Assembly (NCBI RefSeq): GCF_014842025.1
Contig: NZ_JACYUY010000019.1
Span: 1-64,000, forward strand
Source of the DNA: Massilia sp. CFBP 13721
GTDB lineage: Bacteria > Pseudomonadota > Gammaproteobacteria > Burkholderiales > Burkholderiaceae_D
DNA: 64,000 nt
Direction of reading: 5' to 3'
The translations under genes and the position numbers were made by a program. A model generated the notes under the pieces. The model ran no database searches and was not told the DNA's origin. It was given only the letters and a program-made list of their open reading frames with translations. Positions 52,414 to 61,656 of the stretch are shown here, piece after piece; position 1 is the first letter of the stretch; each line of letters begins with the position of its first letter.

Positions 52414-53196
52414 TTATCTACCTTCGAAACGCACCAACTCGATCTCGAACAGTTTCGGCCAGAACTTGCCGGTCACGTAGAGCTTGCGGTGCTTGCCGTC
52501 GTAGGCGATGCCGTTCAGGACGGCGTCGGCCGAGTTGGTGCCGCGTTTTTCGCGCGGCAGCAAGTTCGTCAGATCGATCCAGCCGGTCACCTTGCCCGAG
52601 CCTGGATCGATGCGGGCGATGATGTCGGTGCCCCAGACGTTCGCATACAGTTCGCCGTCGACGACTTCCAGTTCGTTCAGGGAGTCGATCGGCTTGCCCT
52701 CGGCCGTCACCTGCACGCGCCGCACTTCCTTCAATGAGCCCGGATCGAGCACGCGGATGCTGGCGCTGCCATCGCTCATGTAGACATTTTTCGTATCGCT
52801 GGCCAGGCCCCAACCTTCGCCTTCGTAGGGGAACTTGCCTTTCATGGTGAACGTCTTGGCGTCGAACACATAGCCGGTCTTCGATTGCCAGGTCAGGCCG
52901 AGGATGTTGTCGCCGACGGCGGTCGATCCTTCGCCGAACACGTCGTTCGGCAAGTCGGTCTTTTGCAGTACCTTGCCGGTTTTCAGGTCGAGACGGCGCA
53001 GGGTCGAGCGGCCGGTCAGTCCCGTCGTTTCGAACAGGTGGCCGTCGCGGAAGAACAGTCCCTGGGTAAACGCCTGCGGATCGTGCGGATAGGTGTTCTT
53101 GACGATAAAGCCGTAGACGGGGATGGCCGCCACGGCGGCATTGCAGGCGCAGCCTGCGAGGACGAATGCGGTGAGGGCGGCGGCGGGTTTCAGCAT
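52414..53196 (-). CDS. Glutaminyl-peptide cyclotransferase, exported
   Basis: The 260-residue protein has a lipoprotein-like signal (ALTAFVLAGCACNA) and a beta-propeller of the plant/bacterial glutaminyl cyclase type (PF05096): YPHDPQAFTQGLFFRDGHLFETTGLTGRSTLR, FGEGSTAVGD, GLTWQSKTGYVFD and SLNELEVVDGELYANVWGTD. It forms N-terminal pyroglutamate in exported proteins. An upstream ATG at 53229 adds 11 residues. It is convergent with the dehydrogenase gene, with 15 nt between them. Confidence 0.9.
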   Translation of the reverse strand: MLKPAAALTAFVLAGCACNAAVAAIPVYGFIVKNTYPHDPQAFTQGLFFRDGHLFETTGLTGRSTLRRLDLKTGKVLQKTDLPNDVFGEGSTAVGDNILGLTWQSKTGYVFDAKTFTMKGKFPYEGEGWGLASDTKNVYMSDGSASIRVLDPGSLKEVRRVQVTAEGKPIDSLNELEVVDGELYANVWGTDIIARIDPGSGKVTGWIDLTNLLPREKRGTNSADAVLNGIAYDGKHRKLYVTGKFWPKLFEIELVRFEGR

Positions 53197-53262
53197 GCTG
53201 GCACGGATGCGGTTATTCGGGACGATCACTGTAGCATGCAGCAGGCCGAGCCGCAGGCGCGT

Positions 53263-53751
53263 CTACAAGTAAGCCAGCAAGCGGCCGCAGCTGATCACCC
53301 CCAGCCAGAGCAGGATCGAGAGGGCGGCGCCGCAGCGCGCCAATGGCGGCGCCGCATGATCGCGGTCCCAGCCGGCGACGCTGCGATACGGCAGCATGTG
53401 GAACGCCAGCGCATTCAGGCCGGCCAGGGCAATCAGCACGAGTTTTAATATAAACGCGGGATTGTTGGCCAGCTCGACCGGATGCGCACTGAAGAGTAAT
53501 AAACCGGCCGGCAGCACCAGCAGCACGCTCGCCAGCGCCCAACGCAGCAGGTGATTACCGAGGGCGGCCACCGGCAGCGTGCGCGCCCAGCCGAGCACGC
53601 GCAGGTCGAACAGCACGACGCTGCCGACCAGCACCGCGAAGCCGGCGATATGGACGATCTCGACGATCGGATACAGCCAGGCGCCTTCGCGCATCGCCAC
53701 CGACAACGGGGTCTCTGCCAACGCCTGCAGCATGCCGGCGTCACCCGCCAT
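53263..53751 (-). CDS. Hypothetical four-helix membrane protein
   Basis: The 162-residue protein has four predicted helices with conserved-looking histidines in the first and third (IVEIVHIAGFAVLVGSVVLFDLRVLG; NALAFHMLPYR), an arrangement resembling small haem- or copper-binding membrane proteins (DUF6644/DUF2214-like). The assignment is tentative. Its start overlaps the upstream gene's stop (TGATG). Confidence 0.7.
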   Translation of the reverse strand: MAGDAGMLQALAETPLSVAMREGAWLYPIVEIVHIAGFAVLVGSVVLFDLRVLGWARTLPVAALGNHLLRWALASVLLVLPAGLLLFSAHPVELANNPAFILKLVLIALAGLNALAFHMLPYRSVAGWDRDHAAPPLARCGAALSILLWLGVISCGRLLAYL

Positions 53752-54095
53752 CAGCGCAGCTCCACCTTCTTGCCGTCGATCGTGATGTTTTCGGCGCGCA
53801 GTTCATCGCCCTTGCTGCGGTGCGGATAGCCGTGCACGCTCGCTTTCTGGCCAGCCACCAGTTTTTCGCGCGCCAGTCCCCGGCTTTCCATGCGCGAGGG
53901 CGGCGCCAGCACCACCAGCCACGTCTTGTCGGCCGTTTTCAGGCGCACGAAGCCGTGCGGCTGTTCGTAGCCGGCTTGCTCGATGGTGCCGGACAGGTCG
54001 AGCGGCTTGTCGGCCTGGTATTCGCTCCAGCCGTGGTGGGCCAGGGTGCCGGCGCTGAACAATAGCCCGGCGGCAAGCAACAGTAAACGTTTCAT
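53751..54095 (-). CDS. DUF6152 family periplasmic protein
   Basis: The 114-residue protein has a signal peptide (about 1-19) followed by HHGWSEYQADKPLDLSGTIEQAGYEQPHGFVRL, the DUF6152 pattern with an N-terminal HH after cleavage that suggests metal binding. GGGAGA precedes ATG 54095. It is translationally coupled to the downstream four-helix membrane protein, so the pair may work together in metal or redox handling. Confidence 0.82.
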   Translation of the reverse strand: MKRLLLLAAGLLFSAGTLAHHGWSEYQADKPLDLSGTIEQAGYEQPHGFVRLKTADKTWLVVLAPPSRMESRGLAREKLVAGQKASVHGYPHRSKGDELRAENITIDGKKVELR

Positions 54096-54177
54096 GACGG
54101 GTCTCCCATGAGGTGTTCTCATCAATCTGCCGTGCCGATTCTACGCCTGAAACGGCCGCGCGCGCGCATGTGAGTAT

Positions 54178-54762
54178 TCACGGCGCCGCTTTCTCCGCGG
54201 CTGGTACTGGAAGGCGCCCGAGCACCGCCAGCTTGCCATCACGCTGTGTCAACAAGACCATTTCTCCCTGCGCCAAGGACTGTCCGGTGAGGGCGCGGAT
54301 GTTGACGTCGTGGGTGACCAGCACCAGCGGCGTGGTCTCGGTGCGTGCGGCCAGGCGCGCACGCAAGTCACGCAGTTTCGCGGATGACGCACCGGCGTCG
54401 TCCTCGAACATCGAGTCCAGGCTCGGCTCGGGCTGCACGCGGCCGAAGGCCAGGCGCGCGGTGTCCAGGCAACGGCACCAGCGGCTCGACCAGACCGCGC
54501 CGGGCGTGACCTGGTGGCGCTGGAAGGCGGCGCCGACGGCGCGCGCATCGGCGCGGCCACGTTCGGAGAGGTTGCGCTGGGTCGGGCACTGGTCCAGTTT
54601 GAAACCCGGCGGGTCGCCGATGCCGGGCACCGTCGTCGCATGGCGCATCAGGACCGTGACGCCGCCGCCGCGCAGCTTTTGCCAGAGCGCATCCTCGCTC
54701 ATGTCGGCTGCCTGGGAGGGCAGGGCGGCGAGCAACAACAACAGGAATGCAGGCGCTTTCAT
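54178..54762 (-). CDS. Exported histidine phosphatase family protein
   Basis: The 194-residue protein has a signal peptide (cleavage after SQA), the phosphohistidine motif VLMRHATT (His about 41), an RNLSERGRADARAVGAAF helix, and the second catalytic histidine in VLVTHDVNIRALTG. Periplasmic; substrate unknown. Divergent from the DUF6624 gene. Confidence 0.88.
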   Translation of the reverse strand: MKAPAFLLLLLAALPSQAADMSEDALWQKLRGGGVTVLMRHATTVPGIGDPPGFKLDQCPTQRNLSERGRADARAVGAAFQRHQVTPGAVWSSRWCRCLDTARLAFGRVQPEPSLDSMFEDDAGASSAKLRDLRARLAARTETTPLVLVTHDVNIRALTGQSLAQGEMVLLTQRDGKLAVLGRLPVPAAEKAAP

Positions 54763-54847
54763 AAGGGTCTCCCTGGGGACAAATGCCGGGTTGTCCCGGC
54801 GCAGGCTTATGCTACGCTTTATTCATTGTTTTTTTGAGAACGAAACG

Positions 54848-55492
54848 ATGAAATGTCTTCGCAGAGTGCAGGTGATGGCTGCGCTGTCGGCCGCACTGGC
54901 GCCGGCAGCCCAGGCCGCGCCCGAGTGCACCACCTATGCGCAGGAACTGGCAACCATGGTGGAAGCCGCCGACGCCGTGCGCAGCCGGGTCGATGTGCTG
55001 GCGCCGCCCGGGGATGCGCAGGCGGCGCGCCACCTGGCCCAGCTGGCACTGGTCGAGCACCACAACGGCGCGCGCCTGGGCGTCCTGATGGCGGCCTGCG
55101 GCTGGCCGCGGCGCAGCGTCGAAGGGGCGGAGGCGGCGCGCCAGGCCTGGCTGATCGTCCAGCAGAGGAGCGACGATCTGCCGCTGCAGCGCCAGGCTGT
55201 GCGCCAGCTGGAACTGGCCGCCCTCGACGGCGAAGCCGCCATGACCCATCTCGCCGCGGCATCGGACCGCCTGGCCGTCAGGGAAGGGCGCCCGCAGCGC
55301 TATGGCACCCAGCTACGCCAGGTCGACGCCTGCAGCTGGGACTATTACCCGCTGGACGACCCGGCGCGCGTCGAGGCACGCCGCCAACGGATCGGCTTGC
55401 CGACGCTGGCGGACCATCAACGCAGCATCGACGCGATGATCACGGAAAACTGCCCGGCGCCAGGCAGCACCAGCCCCGGCGCCAGATACTAA
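54848..55492 (+). CDS. DUF6624-type exported protein
   Basis: The 214-residue protein has a signal peptide (MKCLRRVQVMAALSAALAPAAQA) and the DUF6624 pattern: AARQAWLIVQQRSDDLPLQRQAVRQLELAALDGEA...DRLAVREGRPQRYGTQ. Function unknown. The reading frame is open for 245 codons upstream, but that part is antisense to the phosphatase gene; ATG 54848 starts right at the signal peptide. Confidence 0.78.
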   Translation: MKCLRRVQVMAALSAALAPAAQAAPECTTYAQELATMVEAADAVRSRVDVLAPPGDAQAARHLAQLALVEHHNGARLGVLMAACGWPRRSVEGAEAARQAWLIVQQRSDDLPLQRQAVRQLELAALDGEAAMTHLAAASDRLAVREGRPQRYGTQLRQVDACSWDYYPLDDPARVEARRQRIGLPTLADHQRSIDAMITENCPAPGSTSPGARY

Positions 55493-55626
55493 AACATACA
55501 ATATATATCGTTTAATTTATATAAACTATATAAACAATAATACCGTTTAATTGCTGCATTTTCAGGCAATTTTTTCTTTGGACAATAAATGCCAAAAGAC
55601 AATTTAAATCGCCTGAAATCGCCCTC
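55493..55626. other. AT-rich intergenic segment
   Basis: This 134-nt stretch is strongly AT-rich against the high-GC background, with ATATATAT-like and TTTAATTTATATAAA-like runs at 55500-55545. No ORF or hairpin terminator was identified. It could bind HU/H-NS-type proteins or be a fragment of acquired DNA. Confidence 0.6.
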
Positions 55627-56640
55627 TTAAAACCCCGCGAGCACCACCTTACCGCTGGCTGCGCCGCTTTCGATAAAGGCGTGGGCACGGCGCAGATTTT
55701 CGGCATTGATCGCTCCCATGTTCTGGGCCAGCGTGGTGCGGATGCGGCCGTCGTCAACCAGTTGCGCCACCTCGTTCAGCAGCCGGTGCTGCGCCTGGAT
55801 ATCCGGGGTGGTGAACAGCGAGCGCGTAAACATCAGCTCCCAGTGCAGCGAAATGCTTTTGCGTTTCAGCAGGCGCACGTCGATCGGCTCCGGGTCGTCG
55901 ATCAGCGCGAGTTTCCCTTGCGGCTTGATGGCATTCACCAGCGCACTGAAATGTTTATCCGTGTGGGTCAGGCTGATGGCGTAGTCGACTTCGCCCAGGC
56001 CGGCGTCCAGCAGGGCGGTATCGAGCGGGGTGCTGTGGTCGATCACGTGCTGGGCGCCGAAGATGCGCGCCCATTCCCGCGTCTCGGGGCGCGAGGCGGT
56101 GCCGATCACGGTAATGCCGGTCAGCTGGCGCGCCAGTTGCACCAGGATCGAGCCGACGCCGCCGGCCGCACCGACCACCAGCAGTTTTTCGCCTGCATGG
56201 CCGCCGAACTCCAGCCCGAGGCGGTCGAACAGGAGTTCCCAGGCGGTGATCGCCGTCAGCGGCAGCGCCGCCGCTTCGGCAAAGCCGAGCGAGGTCGGCA
56301 TGCGCCCGACGATGCGCTCGTCGACCAGCTGCAATTCGCTGTTGCTGCCGGGACGGTTGATGGCGCCGGCATACCAGACGCGGTCGCCCGGCTTGAACAG
56401 CGTCACCGCCGGGCCGACGGCGCGCACGATGCCGCTGGCATCGAAACCCAGCACTTTCGGCTCGGCCTGCCCTGCGGCCGGCAAGCCACGCCGCAGCTTG
56501 GTATCGACCGGATTGACGGAGACCGCATGGACTTCGACCAGCAGGTCGTGGCCGCTGGCGACCGGGTCGGGGAGAACGACGTCCTGGAGCGCATTGGCGT
56601 CGGAGGCGGGTAGGGATGCGTAGGCGGCGATGGCTTTCAT
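55627..56640 (-). CDS. Zinc-binding-type quinone oxidoreductase family protein
   Basis: The 337-residue medium-chain dehydrogenase of the ZADH/quinone oxidoreductase subfamily has VHAVSVNPVDTKLR, VLGFDASGIVRAVG, the Rossmann glycine motif VVGAAGGVGSILVQLARQL and FGAQHVIDHS. No structural zinc cysteines were seen, so it probably works without zinc, reducing quinones or enones with NADPH. It is divergent from the adjacent LysR gene, which likely regulates it. Confidence 0.92.
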   Translation of the reverse strand: MKAIAAYASLPASDANALQDVVLPDPVASGHDLLVEVHAVSVNPVDTKLRRGLPAAGQAEPKVLGFDASGIVRAVGPAVTLFKPGDRVWYAGAINRPGSNSELQLVDERIVGRMPTSLGFAEAAALPLTAITAWELLFDRLGLEFGGHAGEKLLVVGAAGGVGSILVQLARQLTGITVIGTASRPETREWARIFGAQHVIDHSTPLDTALLDAGLGEVDYAISLTHTDKHFSALVNAIKPQGKLALIDDPEPIDVRLLKRKSISLHWELMFTRSLFTTPDIQAQHRLLNEVAQLVDDGRIRTTLAQNMGAINAENLRRAHAFIESGAASGKVVLAGF

Positions 56641-56683
56641 GGTGACCTCTTATTGAATGAACATGGCCCAGTGTAGCGGCTCT

Positions 56684-56711
56684 GGATTACGATGATTAGT
56701 CGTTATAATCC
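56684..56711. promoter_or_regulatory. Candidate LysR operator/promoter between divergent genes
   Basis: GGATTA (56684-56689) and TAATCC (56706-56711) form an interrupted palindrome in the 97-nt gap between the oxidoreductase and the LysR gene. It includes a TTATAAT -10-like sequence toward the LysR gene. The location is typical of autoregulated LysR sites. Confidence 0.45.
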
Positions 56712-56737
56712 GGAAAGACTATCCACCGGGGTGAACA

Positions 56738-57625
56738 ATGAAACTGGACGCCATGGCGCTGTTCGTGCAGGTCGCCGCCAGCGGCAGTTTTACCCACGCC
56801 GCCAGCGTCGCCGGTTTACCAAAATCCACCGTCAGCGCGCGCGTGGCCGAGCTCGAAAGCACGCTTGGCGTACGGCTGCTGCACCGGACCACGCGTCGCC
56901 TCAGCCTGACCGCCGCCGGCCAGCTGTACCTGTCCCACTGCCAGACGATGCTCGACGCGGCGCACGCCGCCGACGCGGCGATTTCTCGCCTGCGCGACCA
57001 GCCGGCCGGCCACCTGCGCCTGACGGCTCCGCAAGCCTCGGGCATCCTGCTGCTGCCGCCGCTGCTGGCCGCGTTTTACGCGCGCTATCCGGCCGTTACC
57101 GTCGACTGCGTGATCACCGACGCCCACCTCGACCTGGTGGCCGAACGCATCGACCTCGCCCTGCGCACCGGCCAGTTGGCCGATTCCTCGTTTGTCTCGC
57201 GCCGCATTGGCCCGGTGCGGCGCGTGCTGGTGGCCGCTCCAGCCTACCTGGCGGCGCATGGCATACCTGAGCACCCGGCGCAGCTGGCGCGCCACCAGTT
57301 GCTGCTGCACGACGTGCTGCCGCACTGGCCGCTGCAGTGCGAGGGCAAGGTAGTGCAAGTAGCCGCTGGCGGCGCGCCGCTGCGCGCCAACAATTTACAT
57401 ACCCTGCGCGGGCTGTGCCTGGCCGGCGCCGGCATCGCGCTGCTGCCCTGGTTCATGGTGAGAGATGCCGTGGCCGACGCCAGCCTGCAGCTGGTGCTGG
57501 CGCAATGCCCGCCGCTCGACAATACCTATTACGCCGTCTATCCCGGCCGCAGCCACCGTCCGGCCGCGCTCAGCGCCCTGCTCGAATTCATCGACGAGTT
57601 CGACCTGGCCAGCCAGTTGGCCTGA
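56738..57625 (+). CDS. LysR-family transcriptional regulator
   Basis: The 295-residue regulator has an N-terminal winged helix-turn-helix (MKLDAMALFVQVAASGSFTHAASVAGLPKSTVSARVAELE) and a C-terminal effector-binding domain (from about 90). The N-terminus is of the CrgA/DmlR-type LysR subgroup. It probably controls the divergent quinone oxidoreductase gene. Confidence 0.93.
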   Translation: MKLDAMALFVQVAASGSFTHAASVAGLPKSTVSARVAELESTLGVRLLHRTTRRLSLTAAGQLYLSHCQTMLDAAHAADAAISRLRDQPAGHLRLTAPQASGILLLPPLLAAFYARYPAVTVDCVITDAHLDLVAERIDLALRTGQLADSSFVSRRIGPVRRVLVAAPAYLAAHGIPEHPAQLARHQLLLHDVLPHWPLQCEGKVVQVAAGGAPLRANNLHTLRGLCLAGAGIALLPWFMVRDAVADASLQLVLAQCPPLDNTYYAVYPGRSHRPAALSALLEFIDEFDLASQLA

Positions 57626-57782
57626 GCATGCGCAGCTAACGGCACACCCGCGTTCTCCCGGCTATTGTGCGCCGGTCACCAAGTGCTTGCTACTAAGATG
57701 GTCGTAATGGAATGACAACAGCATTCCCGGCCGTCCCACGCCGCCTGCACAGCACGCCGCCACCATCCAGAAAGGATTCACC

Positions 57783-58307
57783 ATGACCGCTCCCGAGCGT
57801 TATCCGCTCACCCTGCGCATCAACGGCCAGCAACATGACATGGAACTCGAAGCCTGGGTGACCTTGCTGGACTTGCTGCGCGAGCGCCTCGATTTGACCG
57901 GTTCCAAAAAGGGCTGCGACCACGGCCAGTGCGGCGCCTGCACCGTGCTCGTCGACGGCAAGCGCATCAATTCCTGCATGACGCTGGCCGTGATGCAGAA
58001 TGGCCGCGAGATCACCACCATCGAAGGCCTTGCAGAGGGCAACAAGCTGCACCCGATGCAGCAAGCCTTCATCGACAACGATGCCTTCCAGTGCGGCTAC
58101 TGCACCCCCGGCCAGATCTGTTCGGCCATCGGCCTGATCAACGAAGGGCAAGCCAAGACAGTCGCCGAAGTGCGCGAACTGATGAGCGGGAACGTGTGCC
58201 GCTGCGGCGCCTATCCCGGCATCCGCAAGGCAGTGTGCGCCATCGCCGGCATCGACGGCGGAGACAATGCCGAACGCCCGGTCGTGACCGGAACGGTGCC
58301 GGCATGA
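57783..58307 (+). CDS. Aldehyde dehydrogenase [2Fe-2S] subunit, PaoA-like
   Basis: The 174-residue subunit of a molybdenum hydroxylase has a plant-type ferredoxin domain (CDHGQCGACTVLVDG...C) and an all-helical second [2Fe-2S] domain (CGYCTPGQICSA... NVCRCGAYPGI). PaoA normally has a Tat signal; here none is seen, so the enzyme is probably cytoplasmic. AAAGGA precedes the ATG. The gene overlaps the FAD subunit by 4 nt. Confidence 0.92.
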   Translation: MTAPERYPLTLRINGQQHDMELEAWVTLLDLLRERLDLTGSKKGCDHGQCGACTVLVDGKRINSCMTLAVMQNGREITTIEGLAEGNKLHPMQQAFIDNDAFQCGYCTPGQICSAIGLINEGQAKTVAEVRELMSGNVCRCGAYPGIRKAVCAIAGIDGGDNAERPVVTGTVPA

Positions 58308-59335
58308 ACCCGTTTACTTTTTCCCAGGCCGACAATCCGCAAGCGGCACTGGCGCAAGTGGCCGGCAACGCCAGCTTCGCCGGCGAGGCCGTGCGTTTCA
58401 TTGCCGGCGGCACCAACCTGCTCGACCTGATGAAAGAGGGCGTCATGGTGTCGAGCCGCCTGGTCGACATCAACCGCCTGGCGCTGGACAAGATCGAGAG
58501 CGAAGGCGATGGCTTGCGCCTGGGTGCCCTGGCCCGGAATGCCGATACGGCGTATCACCCGCTGGTGCGCAAACGCTATCCGCTGCTCACAGCCGCCATC
58601 CTGGCTGGCGCGTCGCCACAGCTGCGCAACATGGCGAGTAACGGCGGCAACCTGCTGCAACGGACCCGCTGCTATTATTTTTACGACGTCGGCACGCCCT
58701 GCAACAAGCGCGAACCGGGCAGCGGCTGTTCCGCGATCGGCGGCATCACCAAACAGCATGCAATCCTCGGCGCCAGCGAGCACTGCATCGCCACCCACCC
58801 GTCCGACATGTGCGTGGCGCTGGCCGCATTGGAGGCGACCGTGCACGTCGAATCGGCGCGCGGCCAACGCGCAATCCCATTCAGTGAATTCCACCGCCTG
58901 CCGGGCGACGCGCCGCAGTACGACACCGTGCTCGAAGCCGACGAACTGATCACCCACCTGAGCTTGCCGGATGCGCAGCACTATGCGGCGCACTCGGCCT
59001 ACATCAAGGTGCGCGAGCGCCTGTCGTATGCGTTCGCACTGGTGTCGGTGGCGGCGGCGCTCGACATCGGCGCCGATGGCGTCATCCGCAGCGCGCGCAT
59101 CGCACTGGGATCGGTCGCCCATAAACCGTGGCGTAAACCAGAGGCGGAAGCGCTGCTGGCGGGGCAGAAGGAAGATCCAGCCCTGTTCGGGCGCGTGGCC
59201 GACGTCCTGCTGGAAGGCGCCGCCGGCCAGGGCCACAACGATTTCAAGATCGGGCTGGCCCGTAAAGCCATCGTGCGCGCGCTGCAGACCGCGGTGCAAG
59301 GCACCGTTCCCAATACCGGAGAACCGAATGACTGA
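58304..59335 (+). CDS. Aldehyde dehydrogenase FAD-binding subunit, PaoB-like
   Basis: The 343-residue FAD-binding subunit (CO dehydrogenase flavoprotein type) has the FAD motif FIAGGTNLLDLMKEGV and RNMASNGGNLLQRTRC. The four-cysteine loop C-YYFYDVGTPC-NKREPGSGC-...HC...MC corresponds to the extra [4Fe-4S] cluster of PaoB-type enzymes. It transfers electrons from the Mo subunit via Fe-S centres. It overlaps both neighbours (4 and 8 nt). Confidence 0.92.
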   Translation: MNPFTFSQADNPQAALAQVAGNASFAGEAVRFIAGGTNLLDLMKEGVMVSSRLVDINRLALDKIESEGDGLRLGALARNADTAYHPLVRKRYPLLTAAILAGASPQLRNMASNGGNLLQRTRCYYFYDVGTPCNKREPGSGCSAIGGITKQHAILGASEHCIATHPSDMCVALAALEATVHVESARGQRAIPFSEFHRLPGDAPQYDTVLEADELITHLSLPDAQHYAAHSAYIKVRERLSYAFALVSVAAALDIGADGVIRSARIALGSVAHKPWRKPEAEALLAGQKEDPALFGRVADVLLEGAAGQGHNDFKIGLARKAIVRALQTAVQGTVPNTGEPND

Positions 59336-61616
59336 CCTGATCCAGGAACTGAAAACGCCCGTCGCCGAACCGGGCACCGGCCGGGTCGTCACCGGCGGCG
59401 CCGTGGCGCGCGTCGACGGCCGCGCCAAGGTCACGGGCGATGCCCGCTATGCCGCCGAATATGGCGCGACCGACATGCTGTACGGCGTGGTCGTCAGCGG
59501 CACCATCGCCAAAGGGCGCATCCGCGACATCGATACTTTCGAGGCCATGCAGATCGAGGGCGTGGTCGAGGTGATGAGCCACCTGAACCGCCCGAAGGTA
59601 CGCTCCTTCGACATCGCCTACAAGGACATGACGGCGCCGGCGGGATCCCCGTTCCGCCCGCTCTACGACGACCGCATCATCTACAGCGGCCAGCCGGTGG
59701 CCCTGGTGCTGGCCGAAACCTTCGAAGCGGCACGGCGCGCGGCGGCGCTGGTGCGCGTGCGCTACGAGGAAGAGGACCACGACACCCGCCTGAGTGCGAA
59801 CCTGGACCGCGCCTACAAACCGCGGCCCTTAAAGGCGGGCTACGAGCCGCCGCCGCCGGAAAAGGGCGATGCCGACAAGGCCTATCACGCCGCCCCGGTC
59901 AAAATCGAGGCCGCGTTCTACCACGGCGTCGAGCACCACAATCCACTCGAGCTGTTCGCCTCGACCGTGATCCGCGACGAGGATGGCCATCTCACCATTT
60001 ACGACAAGACGCAAAGCTCGCAGAACAGCCGCTGGTACGTATCGCACGTGTTCGGCCTGTCAAAAGACAAGGTCACGGTGCGTAACCCGTACGTCGGCGG
60101 TGCCTTCGGTTCCGGCCTGCGTCCGCAATACCAGCTGACGCTGGCCGTGATGGCCTCGCTCCACATGCAACGCTCGGTGCGGGTGCAACTGACGCGCCAG
60201 CAGATGTTCAGCTTCGGCCACCGCCCGGAGACGCTGCAGTGGGTCAAGCTCGCGGCCGAGCGCGACGGCACGCTTACCTCGATCCGCCACGAAGCGATCG
60301 CCGAGACCTCGCAGATCGAGGATTACGTCGAGGTCGTGGTCAACTGGTCGGGCCTACTCTACGCCTGCGCCAACATCAAGCTCGGTTATAAACTGGTGAG
60401 CCTGGACCAGTACACGCCGATCGACATGCGCGCCCCCGGCGCCGCGCACGGCATGCATGCGCTCGAAGTGGCGATGGACGAGCTGTCCTATGCGCTCGAC
60501 ATGGACCCGCTGGCGCTGCGCCTGAAGAATTACGCCGAGCGCGCGCCGATCGACGACCAGCCGTATTCGAGCAAGGAATTGCGCGCCTGTTACGAGCAGG
60601 GCGCCGAACGCTTCGGCTGGTCGCAGCGGCCATTGGCGCCGCGCGCACGCAAGGAGGGCACCGAATACGTCGGCTGGGGCATGGCGACCGGGGTCTGGGA
60701 TGCGATGCAGATGTTCGCGCGCGCCAGCGCCGTCATGCATGCCGACGGCAGCCTGGTGGTATCGAGCGCCGCCACCGACATCGGTACTGGCACCTATACC
60801 GTGATGGCGACCATCGCCGCCGAAGCGATGGGCTTGCCGCTGGAGCGTGTGACGTTCCAACTCGGCGACTCGACCTTGCCGGCGGCGCCGATCGAGGGCG
60901 GTTCGTCGCACGTGGCCACCGTCGGTTCGGCAGTAGCGGGCGTGTGCGAGAAGCTGCAACTGACGCTGCTGCGCTATGCGCAGTCGGCGGCCGATTCGCC
61001 GTTCCGCGACAAACGCTTAAAAGACGTGGAATTCGCGGGTGGCGTGCTGCGCCTGAAAAAAGATCCAAACACCTTCATCTCGCTCGGCACCATCGTCGGG
61101 CGCGCCGGGCGCGCACGCATCGAGGAAAAATACCTGATGCTGCCGAACATCCTGAAACAGCGCAAGTTCCGGCGCATGGTGCATTCAGCCGTGTTCGTCG
61201 AAGTGCGGGTCGACGAGGACCTCGGTGTGGTGCGCGTGACGCGCGTGGTCAGCGCGGTGGCGGCAGGGCGCATCATGAACACCAAGACCGCCGGCAGCCA
61301 GATCGTCGGTGGCGTGGTCTGGGGTATCAGCCAGGCGCTGCACGAGGAAAGCCATACCGACCACCGCTTCGGGCGTTTCATGAACCACAATCTGTCCGAA
61401 TACCACGTGGCCGTGAATGCCGACATCCACGACATCGACGTCATCTTTGTCGAAGAGGATGACCGCATCGTCAGCCGCCTGGGCGCCAAGGGCGTCGGAG
61501 AGATTGGCCTGGTCAGCGTGGCGGCAGCGGTCAGCAATGCGATCTACCACGCGACCGGCAAGCGCATCCGCAGTACGCCGATCACGCCGGACAAGGTGCT
61601 GGCCGGCGGACCTTGA
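59328..61616 (+). CDS. Aldehyde dehydrogenase molybdopterin-binding subunit, PaoC-like
   Basis: The 762-residue xanthine oxidase-family catalytic subunit has an N-terminal hammerhead domain (RVDGRAKVTGDARYAAEY) and Mo-cofactor domains with GGAFGSGLRPQYQ, RAPGAAHGMHALEVAMDELSYAL and GSSHVATVGSAV. The active-site Glu lies in GAKGVGEIGLVSVAAAVSNAI near the C-terminus. It should oxidise aldehydes (PaoC-like) rather than xanthine. No XdhC/PaoD-type insertion chaperone gene is next to it. Confidence 0.93.
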   Translation: MTDLIQELKTPVAEPGTGRVVTGGAVARVDGRAKVTGDARYAAEYGATDMLYGVVVSGTIAKGRIRDIDTFEAMQIEGVVEVMSHLNRPKVRSFDIAYKDMTAPAGSPFRPLYDDRIIYSGQPVALVLAETFEAARRAAALVRVRYEEEDHDTRLSANLDRAYKPRPLKAGYEPPPPEKGDADKAYHAAPVKIEAAFYHGVEHHNPLELFASTVIRDEDGHLTIYDKTQSSQNSRWYVSHVFGLSKDKVTVRNPYVGGAFGSGLRPQYQLTLAVMASLHMQRSVRVQLTRQQMFSFGHRPETLQWVKLAAERDGTLTSIRHEAIAETSQIEDYVEVVVNWSGLLYACANIKLGYKLVSLDQYTPIDMRAPGAAHGMHALEVAMDELSYALDMDPLALRLKNYAERAPIDDQPYSSKELRACYEQGAERFGWSQRPLAPRARKEGTEYVGWGMATGVWDAMQMFARASAVMHADGSLVVSSAATDIGTGTYTVMATIAAEAMGLPLERVTFQLGDSTLPAAPIEGGSSHVATVGSAVAGVCEKLQLTLLRYAQSAADSPFRDKRLKDVEFAGGVLRLKKDPNTFISLGTIVGRAGRARIEEKYLMLPNILKQRKFRRMVHSAVFVEVRVDEDLGVVRVTRVVSAVAAGRIMNTKTAGSQIVGGVVWGISQALHEESHTDHRFGRFMNHNLSEYHVAVNADIHDIDVIFVEEDDRIVSRLGAKGVGEIGLVSVAAAVSNAIYHATGKRIRSTPITPDKVLAGGP

Positions 61617-61656
61617 CACCCACCTAACAGCGCCACTGCAGCGGGGAGGTTTTGCC

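Noticed and set aside
54113..54847. Long upstream extension of the DUF6624 gene
   Set aside because: It is antisense to the histidine phosphatase gene; a signal peptide begins exactly at ATG 54848.
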